Made by a program: the position numbers and the translations under genes. A stretch of DNA of 64,000 nt from Chitinophaga chungangae (lineage in GTDB: Bacteria; Bacteroidota; Bacteroidia; Chitinophagales; Chitinophagaceae). The stretch lies in the NCBI RefSeq assembly GCF_017742215.1, contig NZ_JAGHKP010000003.1, positions 430,308-494,307 on the forward strand, in the 5' to 3' direction. The notes under the pieces are model-generated. The model was not told the origin of the DNA, did not search any database, and saw only the letters and a list, made by a program, of their open reading frames with translations. This document shows positions 1 through 8,005 of this stretch, in pieces; the first letter of the stretch is position 1, and each line of letters starts with the position of its first letter.

Positions 1-104
1 CTCATACCCGGTTTTGCGTATTCCCGCATTCTTCTGAGCGCCTGTGCTACCGCTTCGCTGGCCTTTTGCATGCCCAGCATTTCCGCCTGTGATGATATCG
101 ACAT
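1..104 (-). CDS. map: Methionine aminopeptidase, type I, N-terminal fragment
   Basis: Cut by the window edge: only about 34 codons from an ATG at 102-104 are present. The peptide has the opening helix typical of type I methionine aminopeptidases, with MRKASE-like (here MQKASEAVAQAL) and EYAKPGM motifs leading into the pita-bread fold. The enzyme removes the initiator methionine from nascent proteins in the cytosol. It is divergent from the response regulator, with an 87-bp gap. The metal-binding residues lie outside the window, so the call rests on the N-terminus alone. Confidence 0.6.
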   Translation of the reverse strand, partial: MSISSQAEMLGMQKASEAVAQALRRMREYAKPGM

Positions 105-191
105 GTCTGATGTATTAGTGTAACCCCCAAGGTACGGATTTTCAGGCGTTTTTCAGTAGGCGTTCTTGCCTAAATACGATACTTTAGCGGT

Positions 192-947
192 ATGAAAAAC
201 GGACCATCCCCCCTCACGAGGGTGGTGATCATTGACGATGAACCCGCCATCCGGAAAGACCTGCAGGCGCTGATGCAGCAACAGCCCGGCTTTGTTGTGA
301 CAGGCATTTGCGGCAGCGTGCAGGAAGCAAAAACCATCATCCCCGCCACACAACCCGACCTTCTGCTGCTGGACATCTCGCTGGGCGACGGCACCGGCTT
401 CGACATCCTCCGGGAACCTTCCGCCGCGGGCTGCAAGGTGATCTTCATTACCGCTCACCAGGACTATGCGATCAAAGCCATCAAGTTCGGCGCGCTCGAT
501 TACCTGCTCAAACCGGTAGACGAAGAAGAGCTGCAACAGGCGCTGGCACGGGTACACGCCGCAGGGCCCGCGGCGCCGGAACAACTGAGCCTGGCACAGC
601 AGCAATTCAGGCAGGGCGGCCTGCAAAACCGCATCGTGCTGCGCTCGCAGCAATACCTGCAGGTGGTGGCTTTTGAAGAAATCCTGTATTGCCAGAGCGA
701 TGCGGGATATACCACGTTTTTTCTGACGGACGGGCGCAAGATCGTAGTATCGCGCTCCATCAAGGAATATGAAGAGCTGCTGCCGGAAACCTGGTTTATC
801 AGGCCGCACCAGTCGTATCTTGTAAATCACCGGTTTATCGACCGTTATCATAAAGACGGATACCTTGTGCTCCGCAACAATGTGGAGATCCCGGTGTCTA
901 CCCGTCGGAAAGATTACGTAGTGGAATACCTTACCGGAAACAGATAA
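192..947 (+). CDS. LytTR-family two-component response regulator
   Basis: 251 aa. An N-terminal receiver domain (about residues 10-125) has the acidic pair D15-D16, the phospho-acceptor D61 in LLLLDISL, T88 in FITAH and K107 in LLKP. A LytTR DNA-binding domain (about 145-245) contains the FIRPHQSYLVN segment typical of this family. The histidine kinase starts 8 bp downstream, so the two form a LytS/LytR-type pair. Targets cannot be read from the sequence. All receiver residues are intact, so it is predicted to be phosphorylated normally. Confidence 0.93.
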   Translation: MKNGPSPLTRVVIIDDEPAIRKDLQALMQQQPGFVVTGICGSVQEAKTIIPATQPDLLLLDISLGDGTGFDILREPSAAGCKVIFITAHQDYAIKAIKFGALDYLLKPVDEEELQQALARVHAAGPAAPEQLSLAQQQFRQGGLQNRIVLRSQQYLQVVAFEEILYCQSDAGYTTFFLTDGRKIVVSRSIKEYEELLPETWFIRPHQSYLVNHRFIDRYHKDGYLVLRNNVEIPVSTRRKDYVVEYLTGNR

Positions 948-955
948 CACCCGTT

Positions 956-2818
956 ATGCGCTTCATCACATTCCTGCCGATCATTGTTGCGATAGCCGGC
1001 TGCACGCGCCCGCAGGCCGTTCGCAGTCCCGCGAAAGCCGATTCTGTGCTCGCTTTTATGAAGTCGGATATCAACCCGTATTTCCACGACCGGCAACCGG
1101 CAGAAGCGGGCCGCAAGCTGGACAGCCTGTACCCGGCTGTGCAGAAGCTCAACGACGTAGGGCTTACCTGTTCTTATTTCCGCTTCAAAGGCGTGCAGTT
1201 CATCATGGAAGAGAAGTACGACAGCGCGCGTATTTTCCTCAACGAATCGCTGCGGCTGGCAACGGAAAAAGACAGCACGGGCAAACACGTTATCGCCGCA
1301 AAAATACAATTGGCGGACCTTTGGAACGAAGAAGCGCATCCCGACAGCGCGCTGCACTATGCCCGCGAAGCGTATTATCTCGCGCATAAATCGGACACGA
1401 ACGGCCTGCCGCTCATTTGCCTCCGGCTTTCGGAGATCTACAGCGAAATAGGGGATGAGCCCGCGCTTCGCAAATATCTTTTCGAAGGCTTTGAAAGAAC
1501 GACGCAGCCCAAGCTGAAAACCGTTTTTGCCAACAACATCGCCAAATATTACACGGAACAAAAACAGCTGGATTCCGCCGTGCTGTTTTTTAAAGCGATG
1601 GAAAACGACACGCTGTTCTCCAATCCCTATTTCGACGCGGTGCGGTACGAAAATCTCGGCATCCTGCTGGACAAACAAGGGAAATATACGGAAGGCCTGC
1701 CCTACCAATTAAAGGCACTGGCGCTGAACCGCGAGCTGGGCGTGCTGGACGGGGAATCCGTTTTCGGCGTGGCCGACACTTATTTTTTGATGGGGCGTTT
1801 CACAGAATCGCAAACTTACCTCGATACGGCGTATGCGCTGGCGACCGAAGCCGGCGACCAGTCCGTGATCACCAAAATATGGGAAAAAAGAGCGAAGAAC
1901 CATGCCGAGCGCGGGCAGTACCGGGAAGCGTACGCATCGATGGATTCCGCGATGGATGCGTATGAAACGGAAGTGGATTCGTCTATCGCCGTGCAGGCGC
2001 GCGAGCTGGAAACGCAGTATGCCGTAAAAGCGAAAGACGACGAGATCCAGCAGCTTTCTTTTGAAAATAAAGTGAACCGGCAGATCAGGCAGCAGCAGCA
2101 GCTGATCATTGCCGCGATGATCGTAGGCGTTGCGCTGGTGGCGGCCATCGGGTTTTTGTTGTACCGGAGGAGAAAGCTGGAGCAGCAGCTGCGGGAAACT
2201 TCGCTCCGGCAGCGATTGCTGCGCAGCCAGATGGAGCCGCATTTTATCTTCAACACGCTGAGCGTGCTGCAAAGTTTTATCCGCAACGACGACCGGGAGA
2301 AATCCATCCGTTACCTGAACAAATTCGCCAGGCTGGTGCGCATTAGTCTTGAAAACGCGCGCGAAAGTTTTGTGCCGCTGAAAGACGAGGTGACCGCCCT
2401 CGAAAGTTATCTCGCCCTGCAGCTGATGCGCTTCGAAGGCGCTTTTGATTACACGCTGGAAGTATACGAACAATACGAGGAAGACGGCCTGCTGATACCG
2501 CCCATGCTGCTACAGCCTTTCGTGGAAAACGCCATCCAGCACGGCCTGCGCCAGCTGGACAGGAAAGGCCTCATCAGCATCCATATCGGGCGCGGCCCGC
2601 ATGTGCTGCATTGCGTGATAGAAGACAATGGCCGGGGCCTTCAGCCGGAAGCGGAAAAACAGGAAAAAACTTCACTTTCCACCGTCATCACGCAGGAAAG
2701 GCTGAACATGCTGGGTAAACAGACCAAACGGCCCGCCAGTCTTCGCATTATCGACAAACGTTCGGAAAACGGGCAGGGCATCCGCGTGGAGCTCGATGTG
2801 CCTTTCCGGCGTTCATAA
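956..2818 (+). CDS. TPR-containing LytS-type sensor histidine kinase (lipoprotein-like N-terminus)
   Basis: 620 aa. The N-terminus is a lipoprotein-like signal (IAGC, Cys16). It is followed by a long helical TPR-type sensor region to about residue 375, a single membrane segment at about 383-405, a His_kinase domain with EPHFIFN (His429), an N-box FVENAIQHG near 523 and a G-box EDNGRG near 555. This is the common Bacteroidota TPR-LytS layout, whose periplasmic ligand is generally unknown. It is in one operon with the LytTR regulator just upstream and is followed by a clear terminator. Confidence 0.92.
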   Translation: MRFITFLPIIVAIAGCTRPQAVRSPAKADSVLAFMKSDINPYFHDRQPAEAGRKLDSLYPAVQKLNDVGLTCSYFRFKGVQFIMEEKYDSARIFLNESLRLATEKDSTGKHVIAAKIQLADLWNEEAHPDSALHYAREAYYLAHKSDTNGLPLICLRLSEIYSEIGDEPALRKYLFEGFERTTQPKLKTVFANNIAKYYTEQKQLDSAVLFFKAMENDTLFSNPYFDAVRYENLGILLDKQGKYTEGLPYQLKALALNRELGVLDGESVFGVADTYFLMGRFTESQTYLDTAYALATEAGDQSVITKIWEKRAKNHAERGQYREAYASMDSAMDAYETEVDSSIAVQARELETQYAVKAKDDEIQQLSFENKVNRQIRQQQQLIIAAMIVGVALVAAIGFLLYRRRKLEQQLRETSLRQRLLRSQMEPHFIFNTLSVLQSFIRNDDREKSIRYLNKFARLVRISLENARESFVPLKDEVTALESYLALQLMRFEGAFDYTLEVYEQYEEDGLLIPPMLLQPFVENAIQHGLRQLDRKGLISIHIGRGPHVLHCVIEDNGRGLQPEAEKQEKTSLSTVITQERLNMLGKQTKRPASLRIIDKRSENGQGIRVELDVPFRRS

Positions 2819-2852
2819 CCGCATTTTCTCCATAAAACGGATATCGGCCAGG

Positions 2853-2886
2853 AGCGCCCGGATTTAAGAAAGGTCCGGGCGCTTTT
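2853..2886 (+). terminator. Rho-independent terminator after the LytS-type kinase
   Basis: A perfect 10-bp GC-rich stem, agcgcccgga / tccgggcgct, is followed by tttt. It closes the two-component operon. Confidence 0.85.
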
Positions 2887-2977
2887 GTATTCCCTTCTTT
2901 TGGGCGGGGCGATTACCGGTATGTTTGCTCCGCGTTCAACATACGCTCCTGGCTACATCAACCTGAAAACCGGAAAC

Positions 2978-3829
2978 ATGGAAAAACTTTGTTTTGCGGC
3001 GCTCGCGGCCCTGGCATCGTGCCGGTTTTTCGGCGGCGGCCGCTCGCACGACAATGCCAAAGACATGCGGGGCCGGGATTTTATGTTCACGCTCGAACAG
3101 GTGCGGGACCTGCAAAAGATCCCGGGCCTGGTGAGATCTTCCATCGAAAAGGTGGAGAAAGAAAAGAAGTTCACGGACATGGTATGCAACACCGTATCGG
3201 TAGCCATGCCAAGCCGTATCGACAGCCCTGAAGACGATTTGAAGATCGCCGTATACGTATCCCCGAAAAACGGGGGCACGGCTTTACGCTGCTCTATCAT
3301 CAAAAAGGGGAATTTCAGAAAATGTTGTACTGATCCAATTCAACCGGCAGGCATGCGCTTATCCCGCTTATTCCGGAAACCCGACCCAATCCGGCCTTTC
3401 ATCGAACACACGTCCCTGATCAACCGGCAGGCGGAGGAGTTCATTGCCTTTTACGAAGAAAGATTCGGCCGCGGGTTGAATGGTGAACAGAACAGCCTGT
3501 TCATTTTGGATCTGGTACTGTCCGAGACGCGCAACAGCGCATTGCTGCGGCACAGGCGGCAATGGCTGGCCGTTCATGCGGGGGCTTATCTTTTTAAAGT
3601 GGCCTCGCAACGGTTCCGCGAATGGCCTTTGCAATACCGCTGGTATCACCCGTTGGGGCAGGCGGTGCTGGTGGTGGGCTTGCCCGCATTCCGGGTTTCG
3701 CTGCTGGCCGAGCAGGCCATTCAGCTGCGGCTGGACAATATGTCCGAAATCCCTGTACCTCTTCTTTTTAACCGTTTCGAAAAAGCGGTGCTGGCGGCGG
3801 AAAAAGGGAACGACGAACTGTTCATATAA
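2978..3829 (+). CDS. Hypothetical lipoprotein-like protein
   Basis: About 283 aa from the ATG at 2978. A longer frame starting at TTG 2885 lies inside the preceding terminator and is not credible. The N-terminus is short and hydrophobic with a Cys near residue 14 (ALASC), like a lipoprotein signal. The first 110 residues are polar and end in a Cys-rich, arginine-rich patch. The rest is helical with several Trp residues and weakly recalls bacterial DUF3806-type domains. The change of character near residue 110 could mark a fusion or an old frameshift. It is a single-gene unit between two terminators. I do not recognise a function. Confidence 0.55.
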   Translation: MEKLCFAALAALASCRFFGGGRSHDNAKDMRGRDFMFTLEQVRDLQKIPGLVRSSIEKVEKEKKFTDMVCNTVSVAMPSRIDSPEDDLKIAVYVSPKNGGTALRCSIIKKGNFRKCCTDPIQPAGMRLSRLFRKPDPIRPFIEHTSLINRQAEEFIAFYEERFGRGLNGEQNSLFILDLVLSETRNSALLRHRRQWLAVHAGAYLFKVASQRFREWPLQYRWYHPLGQAVLVVGLPAFRVSLLAEQAIQLRLDNMSEIPVPLLFNRFEKAVLAAEKGNDELFI

Positions 3830-3920
3830 AACGATTAGTGTTGCTACCTCAATAAATAGAACCCCGGAACCATGTTTATCAACATCACCGTCATTCTAAA
3901 CGGATGTAACATGAGGATCA

Positions 3921-3955
3921 GAAACTCTCCCGTTCGGGGGAGTTTCTTTATTTTT
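3921..3955 (+). terminator. Rho-independent terminator after the hypothetical lipoprotein
   Basis: An 11-bp stem (gaaactctccc / gggggagtttc, one G-U pair) with a gttc loop is followed by tttattttt. Its T-tract merges with the promoter box of pepE. Confidence 0.8.
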
Positions 3956-3956
3956 G
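3949..3956 (+). promoter_or_regulatory. TA-N2-TTTG -7 box of pepE
   Basis: TATTTTTG matches the Bacteroidota -7 consensus and ends only 4 bp before the pepE ATG, which suggests a leaderless or nearly leaderless transcript. No clear -33 TTG is seen because the terminator stem occupies that position. Confidence 0.45.
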
Positions 3957-3960
3957 ACAA

Positions 3961-4668
3961 ATGCAAAAGAAGATCGTGCTTGCCAGTACGTCCACCCTGT
4001 ACGGCGAAGAATACCTCGAATACCTGGCGCCTGTGATGGCTGACCTTTTCGCCAATATCAGCGAAATCGTGTTCATTCCTTTCGCCCGCCCGGGTGGTAT
4101 CAGTCATGATGATTACACCCGGCGCGCGGCCGGCGTGTTCGAACAGAAAGGTATCCGCGTGAAAGGATTGCACACCTTCAGCGACCCGCTGCGGGCTATC
4201 CGCGACGCGCAGGCTTTTTTCACCGGCGGCGGCAATACGTTCCTGCTGGTGAAACAGCTGCACGACCTTGGCCTGATGGACGCGCTGGCCGAAGCGGTGA
4301 ATGCCGGCAAACCTTATCTCGGCTGCAGCGCGGGCAGCAATATCGGCGGAGTGAACATGCAGACCACCAACGATATGCCGATCGTTTACCCGCCCGGTTT
4401 CAAAACCATGGGACTGGTGCCGTTCAACCTCAACCCGCATTATCTCGACCCGGTGCCCGGTCTTGAGCATATGGGCGAAACCAGGGAAACGCGCATCAGG
4501 GAATTTCATACGCAAAACAACATCCCGGTGGTGGGGCTGCGCGAGGGCAACTGGATCGCGGTGAACGGGGAAACTATCACGCTGGAAGGCAAACACAGCG
4601 CGCGGATCTTTTTACCCGGCCGGACGCCGTACGAACTGGCCACGGGAGCGCTGCTGAAATTTTCCTGA
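3961..4668 (+). CDS. pepE: Dipeptidase E (peptidase S51, alpha-aspartyl dipeptidase)
   Basis: 235 aa, the usual length for PepE. It cleaves dipeptides with N-terminal aspartate in the cytosol. The family signature is intact: GGGNT at 89-93, the nucleophile S123 in GCSAGSN, D138 in TTNDMPIV and H160 in NLNPH, followed by GETRE and EGNWI motifs as in enterobacterial PepE. There is no signal peptide. The gene stands alone. A second, more divergent S51-family protein occurs at 48974-49612. Confidence 0.92.
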   Translation: MQKKIVLASTSTLYGEEYLEYLAPVMADLFANISEIVFIPFARPGGISHDDYTRRAAGVFEQKGIRVKGLHTFSDPLRAIRDAQAFFTGGGNTFLLVKQLHDLGLMDALAEAVNAGKPYLGCSAGSNIGGVNMQTTNDMPIVYPPGFKTMGLVPFNLNPHYLDPVPGLEHMGETRETRIREFHTQNNIPVVGLREGNWIAVNGETITLEGKHSARIFLPGRTPYELATGALLKFS

Positions 4669-4730
4669 CGCGATGTTAATTTCGTATCGCCGACGGTAAG
4701 AAAAGAACCAGCTGCGGGGATCGTGAAACT

Positions 4731-4748
4731 TGCGCAACCGTTTGCGCA
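4731..4748. promoter_or_regulatory. LacI-type operator palindrome upstream of the GH109-type gene
   Basis: TGCGCAACCGTTTGCGCA is an 18-bp palindrome with one mismatched base pair and a central CG, close to the GCAAACGTTTGC type bound by LacI-family repressors. It lies about 160 bp upstream of the GH109-type start. No LacI-family gene is in the window, so the regulator would act from elsewhere. Confidence 0.55.
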
Positions 4749-4906
4749 GACGCCCGTCCCGCTTGTTTTAGCAGCCGTTGGGCGGTTTTCGTCGTGTTCC
4801 CTGTTAATTCTGTACCTGAATCCGTACGTTCATCAAAAAATGATGAATAAAGGTCAAAACTTTACTATTTTAACCACTTCATAGTCCACAACTCAACTGA
4901 TAAATT

Positions 4907-6367
4907 ATGAGTGCTACTCGACGTAATTTCCTCCGCCAGCTGGCGGTAGGCTCCGGCGCCCTTGCAATGGGGCTCCCTTCCTTTGCCGCTCCCGAAGCCC
5001 CGAGCGACCGGGAATTAAAAGCAGCGCTGGAACAATCCTCCAAACAGCAGCGTTTCAACATGAGCGGTTATGCCGCGCCGAAGATCGACAAGGTGCGTAT
5101 CTGCTTCATCGGCCAGGGTATGCGCGGGCCGGGCGCGGTACAGCGAATGTCCTTCATCGACGGCGTGGAGATCGTCGGCATCTGCGACCTTCTTCCCGAA
5201 CGCGCGGCCAAATCCAACGGCATCGTTACCAAATCCGGCCGTCCCGCGGCTAAGGAGTATTCCGGCGAAAACGGCTGGAAAGAAATGATCGACAAGGAAA
5301 AGCCGGACCTGGTGTACATCACCACGCCCTGGCACCTGCACACGCCCATGGCCCTTTACGCCATGGAAGCCGGTTGCCACGCCGCTTCCGAAGTGCCCAT
5401 CGCACTGTCGCTGGAAGATTGCTGGAAGCTGGTAGATACCTCCGAGCGCACCAAAAAGCATTGTATGATGCTGGAGAACTGCTGCTACGATTTCTTTGAA
5501 CTGCTTACACTCAATATGGCCCGCCAGGGCATGTTCGGCGAACTGGTACATGCCGAAGGCGCATACATCCACGATCTGCGCGACCTTAATTTTTCCAAAA
5601 AAGGTTACCAGAACATGTGGAGGCTCCGCCAGAACATCGCGCACAACGCGAACCTGTACCCGACGCACGGCCTTGGCCCCATCGCGCAGTGCATGAACAT
5701 CAACCGCGGCGATAAAATGGACTACCTCGTGTCTATGGCCAGCAACGATTTTATGATGGCGGACATGGCGAAGGAAAAAGCGGCCACCGATCCGTTCTAT
5801 AATGAATTCGTCGGCAAAAAATACCGTGGTAACATGAACACCACCACCATCCGCACCGCGAAAGGCAAAACCCTCATGCTGCAGCACGACGTAACCACGC
5901 CGCGCCCGTATTCACGCATCCACCTCATCAGCGGCACGAAAGGCATGGCCTCCAAATATCCCAGCCCCGAGCGTATCGCGTTCGGCCACGGATGGATCAA
6001 GGAAGATGAAATGAAAAAACTGCAGGAGGAATATACGCCCGAGATCATCCGCAAGATCGGCGAGCTGGCCAAAAAGGTAGGCGGCCACGGCGGTATGGAC
6101 TTTATGATGGACTGGCGCCTGATCGACTGCCTGCGCAACGGCCTTCCGCTGGACCAGAACGTGTACGACGCCGCCGCATGGAGCTGCATCGTGCCGCTGA
6201 GCGAAAAGTCCCTTTCCAAACGCTCCGGCAGCGTGGATATCCCGGACTTCACCCGCGGCGCCTGGAAAACCAACGCCCCCGTGGAACTGACGCTGAAAGG
6301 CGGCGGCACCACCGGCGTGATCGGCGTGGAAAGAAAAACCGAATCCAAACAGCTGAACGTACATTAG
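4907..6367 (+). CDS. GH109-type NAD-dependent glycosidase (alpha-N-acetylgalactosaminidase family), Tat-exported
   Basis: 486 aa. A twin-arginine signal (TRRNFLRQL, residues 4-12, followed by a hydrophobic stretch) is followed by a Gfo/Idh/MocA Rossmann fold with FIGQGMRG at 67-74. Long blocks typical of GH109 follow: ENCCYDFFELL, YPTHGLGP, CMNINRGDKMDYLVSM, RGNMNTT and VGGHGGMDF. GH109 enzymes hydrolyse alpha-GalNAc or related sugars through transient NAD-dependent oxidation, so the oxidoreductase fold does not imply a dehydrogenase. The likely location is the periplasm. It stands alone, preceded by a LacI-type palindrome and followed by a strong terminator. Exact substrate is not certain. 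Confidence 0.88.
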   Translation: MSATRRNFLRQLAVGSGALAMGLPSFAAPEAPSDRELKAALEQSSKQQRFNMSGYAAPKIDKVRICFIGQGMRGPGAVQRMSFIDGVEIVGICDLLPERAAKSNGIVTKSGRPAAKEYSGENGWKEMIDKEKPDLVYITTPWHLHTPMALYAMEAGCHAASEVPIALSLEDCWKLVDTSERTKKHCMMLENCCYDFFELLTLNMARQGMFGELVHAEGAYIHDLRDLNFSKKGYQNMWRLRQNIAHNANLYPTHGLGPIAQCMNINRGDKMDYLVSMASNDFMMADMAKEKAATDPFYNEFVGKKYRGNMNTTTIRTAKGKTLMLQHDVTTPRPYSRIHLISGTKGMASKYPSPERIAFGHGWIKEDEMKKLQEEYTPEIIRKIGELAKKVGGHGGMDFMMDWRLIDCLRNGLPLDQNVYDAAAWSCIVPLSEKSLSKRSGSVDIPDFTRGAWKTNAPVELTLKGGGTTGVIGVERKTESKQLNVH

Positions 6368-6385
6368 GATTTGATATGCAATACG

Positions 6386-6415
6386 AAGGGCGCCCCGCAA
6401 AGGCGCCCTTTTTTA
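6386..6415. terminator. Bidirectional terminator between GH109-type and FISUMP genes
   Basis: The stem aagggcgcc / ggcgccctt has T-runs on both strands and separates two convergent genes. It overlaps the last bases of the minus-strand FISUMP gene. Confidence 0.85.
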
Positions 6416-7006
6416 GTTTGCAACATTTTTGACGCACCGCGCGGAAAAACCCTCTTGTTTGTCCGCATCGCTGTGGCGGTTCACGATGCGGCCGCCTTTT
6501 CCGAAATTGTACAGCCAGGCGGTGCCGTCGCCGGTGGAGGTGGAAGTCCAGTAAAAACCGTGGCGGTTCATGCGCGCGTAACTTTTCCCGTCTGCTTCGC
6601 GGTTGCCGCCCAGTATGATGTCAAACCCCGATTTCCCGCCCGGCATGAGCGCCACGAAAGCTGCTTTGCCGCCATCCTGCGAATCGTCGCGCACGCCGCC
6701 GAAATGTTTCACCATGCGCTGCCATTCTTCATTCGATGGCAGGCGCCAGCCTTCGCCCAGCATGGCGCAGGCTTCCTGCGCCGCCTGCCAGGTGTACAGG
6801 CGGCCGTATTGCATGCAATAGGAAATGCTGTCGTTGAAACACCAGGAATCTTTTGTTTGAGTGGCGAGGTTGCGGGTCATCCACAACAGGTTGTCCGGCA
6901 TTACTTTCAGCTGGTACACCGTGCCGTCGCGGTCTTTCAGCACGATCGGCTGCTGTGCGGACGCGATGTTTTGTGCGATGAGGAACATTAGAATAAAGTA
7001 GCGCAT
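6413..7006 (-). CDS. FISUMP-domain secreted protein
   Basis: 197 aa with an N-terminal signal peptide (cleavage near ASAQQ). The body is a Fibrobacter succinogenes major paralogous domain: NLLWMTRNLAT, GRLYTWQAAQEACAM, GWRLPSNEEWQ, FYWTSTS and ARCVKNV are hallmark motifs. Such proteins are exported in Bacteroidota, but their role is undefined. It starts 12 bp after the AraC regulator on the same strand and may be co-transcribed with it, which would tie it to the hydroxyproline locus; this link is inference. Confidence 0.88.
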   Translation of the reverse strand: MRYFILMFLIAQNIASAQQPIVLKDRDGTVYQLKVMPDNLLWMTRNLATQTKDSWCFNDSISYCMQYGRLYTWQAAQEACAMLGEGWRLPSNEEWQRMVKHFGGVRDDSQDGGKAAFVALMPGGKSGFDIILGGNREADGKSYARMNRHGFYWTSTSTGDGTAWLYNFGKGGRIVNRHSDADKQEGFSARCVKNVAN

Positions 7007-7018
7007 ATCCCAGAGATT

Positions 7019-7876
7019 TTATTCTTCCATTTCCTTCACAAATTCCCTCGGTGCAAGCCCCGTAACGGTTTTGAACACCCTGTTAAACGAAGCGATGCTG
7101 TTGAACCCGCAGCGGTAAGCGATGGTGGCGATGTTTTCACCGGAATCGCCGGTGAGCAGCTTGCAGGCTTCGTGTACGCGCACCTCATGCAGGAACTCCA
7201 CAAAGGTAAGCCTTGTATGTTTCTTGAAATACCTGCAAAAGGCGGGCGGCGTCATGTTCGCGTGGCGGGCGATATTTTCCAGCGGGATGTCCGCCTCGAA
7301 ATGTTTCATGATATAATCGTAGATCGCGCTGATGCGCAGGCCTTCCTGTTCGTTCACCGCGGCGGGTTTTGCGCCGGTTACAAGCGGTTCCAGGCCGGTG
7401 ATGCCGCGCACATGGCTCAGCAGGCGGATAAATTCGGCGAACTGCGCCGCGCCCCTCGACCGGCTGAGCTGCTGCATCAGCGCCGCCACGGCGGAAGCGG
7501 CCTGCTCCGGCACTTTGAAGCCGCGCGGGTATTTTTCGATGAAGGCCCGTATGGGTTTCATTTCCGCCAGCGAAAACACCGGGGCCAGTTTGCCCGCCGG
7601 GTCGAAAAAAAGGGTAAGGGCCTGCGCGCCGCCCGCGGGCCGCGTATCGTCGCTGCGGAACACGTGGGGCTGGTTGCCCGCGAGCCAGTATACATCCCCG
7701 GGGCGGAAGGCGTGCATGCTGTTGTCTGCCACCAGCGTGCCCGAGCCCTGCTGTATCCAGGTAAGCTGCACTTCGCCGTGGCGGTGAAGATGCGGGTAAA
7801 AGTAAGGCAGGCGCTCGTTTTGAAGGATGATGTTTTTATCCGGCGCTACGGGAATGGTGAACTGCAGAACTTTCAT
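7019..7876 (-). CDS. AraC-family regulator, probable controller of the hydroxyproline operon
   Basis: 285 aa. An N-terminal cupin ligand-binding domain (YFYPHLHRHGEVQLTWIQQG, then a FRPGDVYWLAGNQPH segment) and a C-terminal double HTH of the AraC type (about 185-280, with NMTPPAFCRYFKKHT and AYRCGFNSIASFNRVFK). It is divergent from the hydroxyproline catabolic operon across a 129-bp gap that contains an inverted repeat. This is the usual position of a dedicated regulator responding to the pathway substrate or an intermediate. Confidence 0.9.
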   Translation of the reverse strand: MKVLQFTIPVAPDKNIILQNERLPYFYPHLHRHGEVQLTWIQQGSGTLVADNSMHAFRPGDVYWLAGNQPHVFRSDDTRPAGGAQALTLFFDPAGKLAPVFSLAEMKPIRAFIEKYPRGFKVPEQAASAVAALMQQLSRSRGAAQFAEFIRLLSHVRGITGLEPLVTGAKPAAVNEQEGLRISAIYDYIMKHFEADIPLENIARHANMTPPAFCRYFKKHTRLTFVEFLHEVRVHEACKLLTGDSGENIATIAYRCGFNSIASFNRVFKTVTGLAPREFVKEMEE

Positions 7877-7894
7877 GTCCTAAATTATGCAAAA

Positions 7895-7934
7895 TTTAAC
7901 CAGAATGCGGATTATCGATTATCTGTTGGTTAAA
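7895..7934. promoter_or_regulatory. Inverted-repeat operator candidate for the AraC regulator
   Basis: The arms TTTAACCA (7895-7902) and TGGTTAAA (7927-7934) are exact inverted repeats separated by 24 bp. Between them lies the tandem GATTATCGATTATC (7910-7923). The position between the divergent regulator and operon fits an AraC binding region. Confidence 0.5.
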
Positions 7935-7985
7935 AAATGAGCAATATTGATTAATAAGCGTAATGCCGCCCGCGGCGCTTTCTTT

Positions 7986-7993
7986 TATTTTTG
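7986..7993 (+). promoter_or_regulatory. TA-N2-TTTG -7 box of the hydroxyproline operon
   Basis: TATTTTTG lies 12 bp before the ATG of the first gene. No good -33 TTG is at the expected spacing, which fits an activator-dependent promoter. Confidence 0.45.
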
Positions 7994-8005
7994 AAAAAAA
8001 ATCCC

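Noticed and set aside
2885..2977. Upstream extension of the hypothetical lipoprotein from a TTG
   Set aside because: The TTG lies inside the terminator of the kinase operon, and ATG 2978 gives a lipoprotein-like signal.
4669..4906. Possible small RNA or riboswitch before the GH109-type gene
   Set aside because: Apart from the palindrome, no conserved fold or terminator-antiterminator arrangement was seen.
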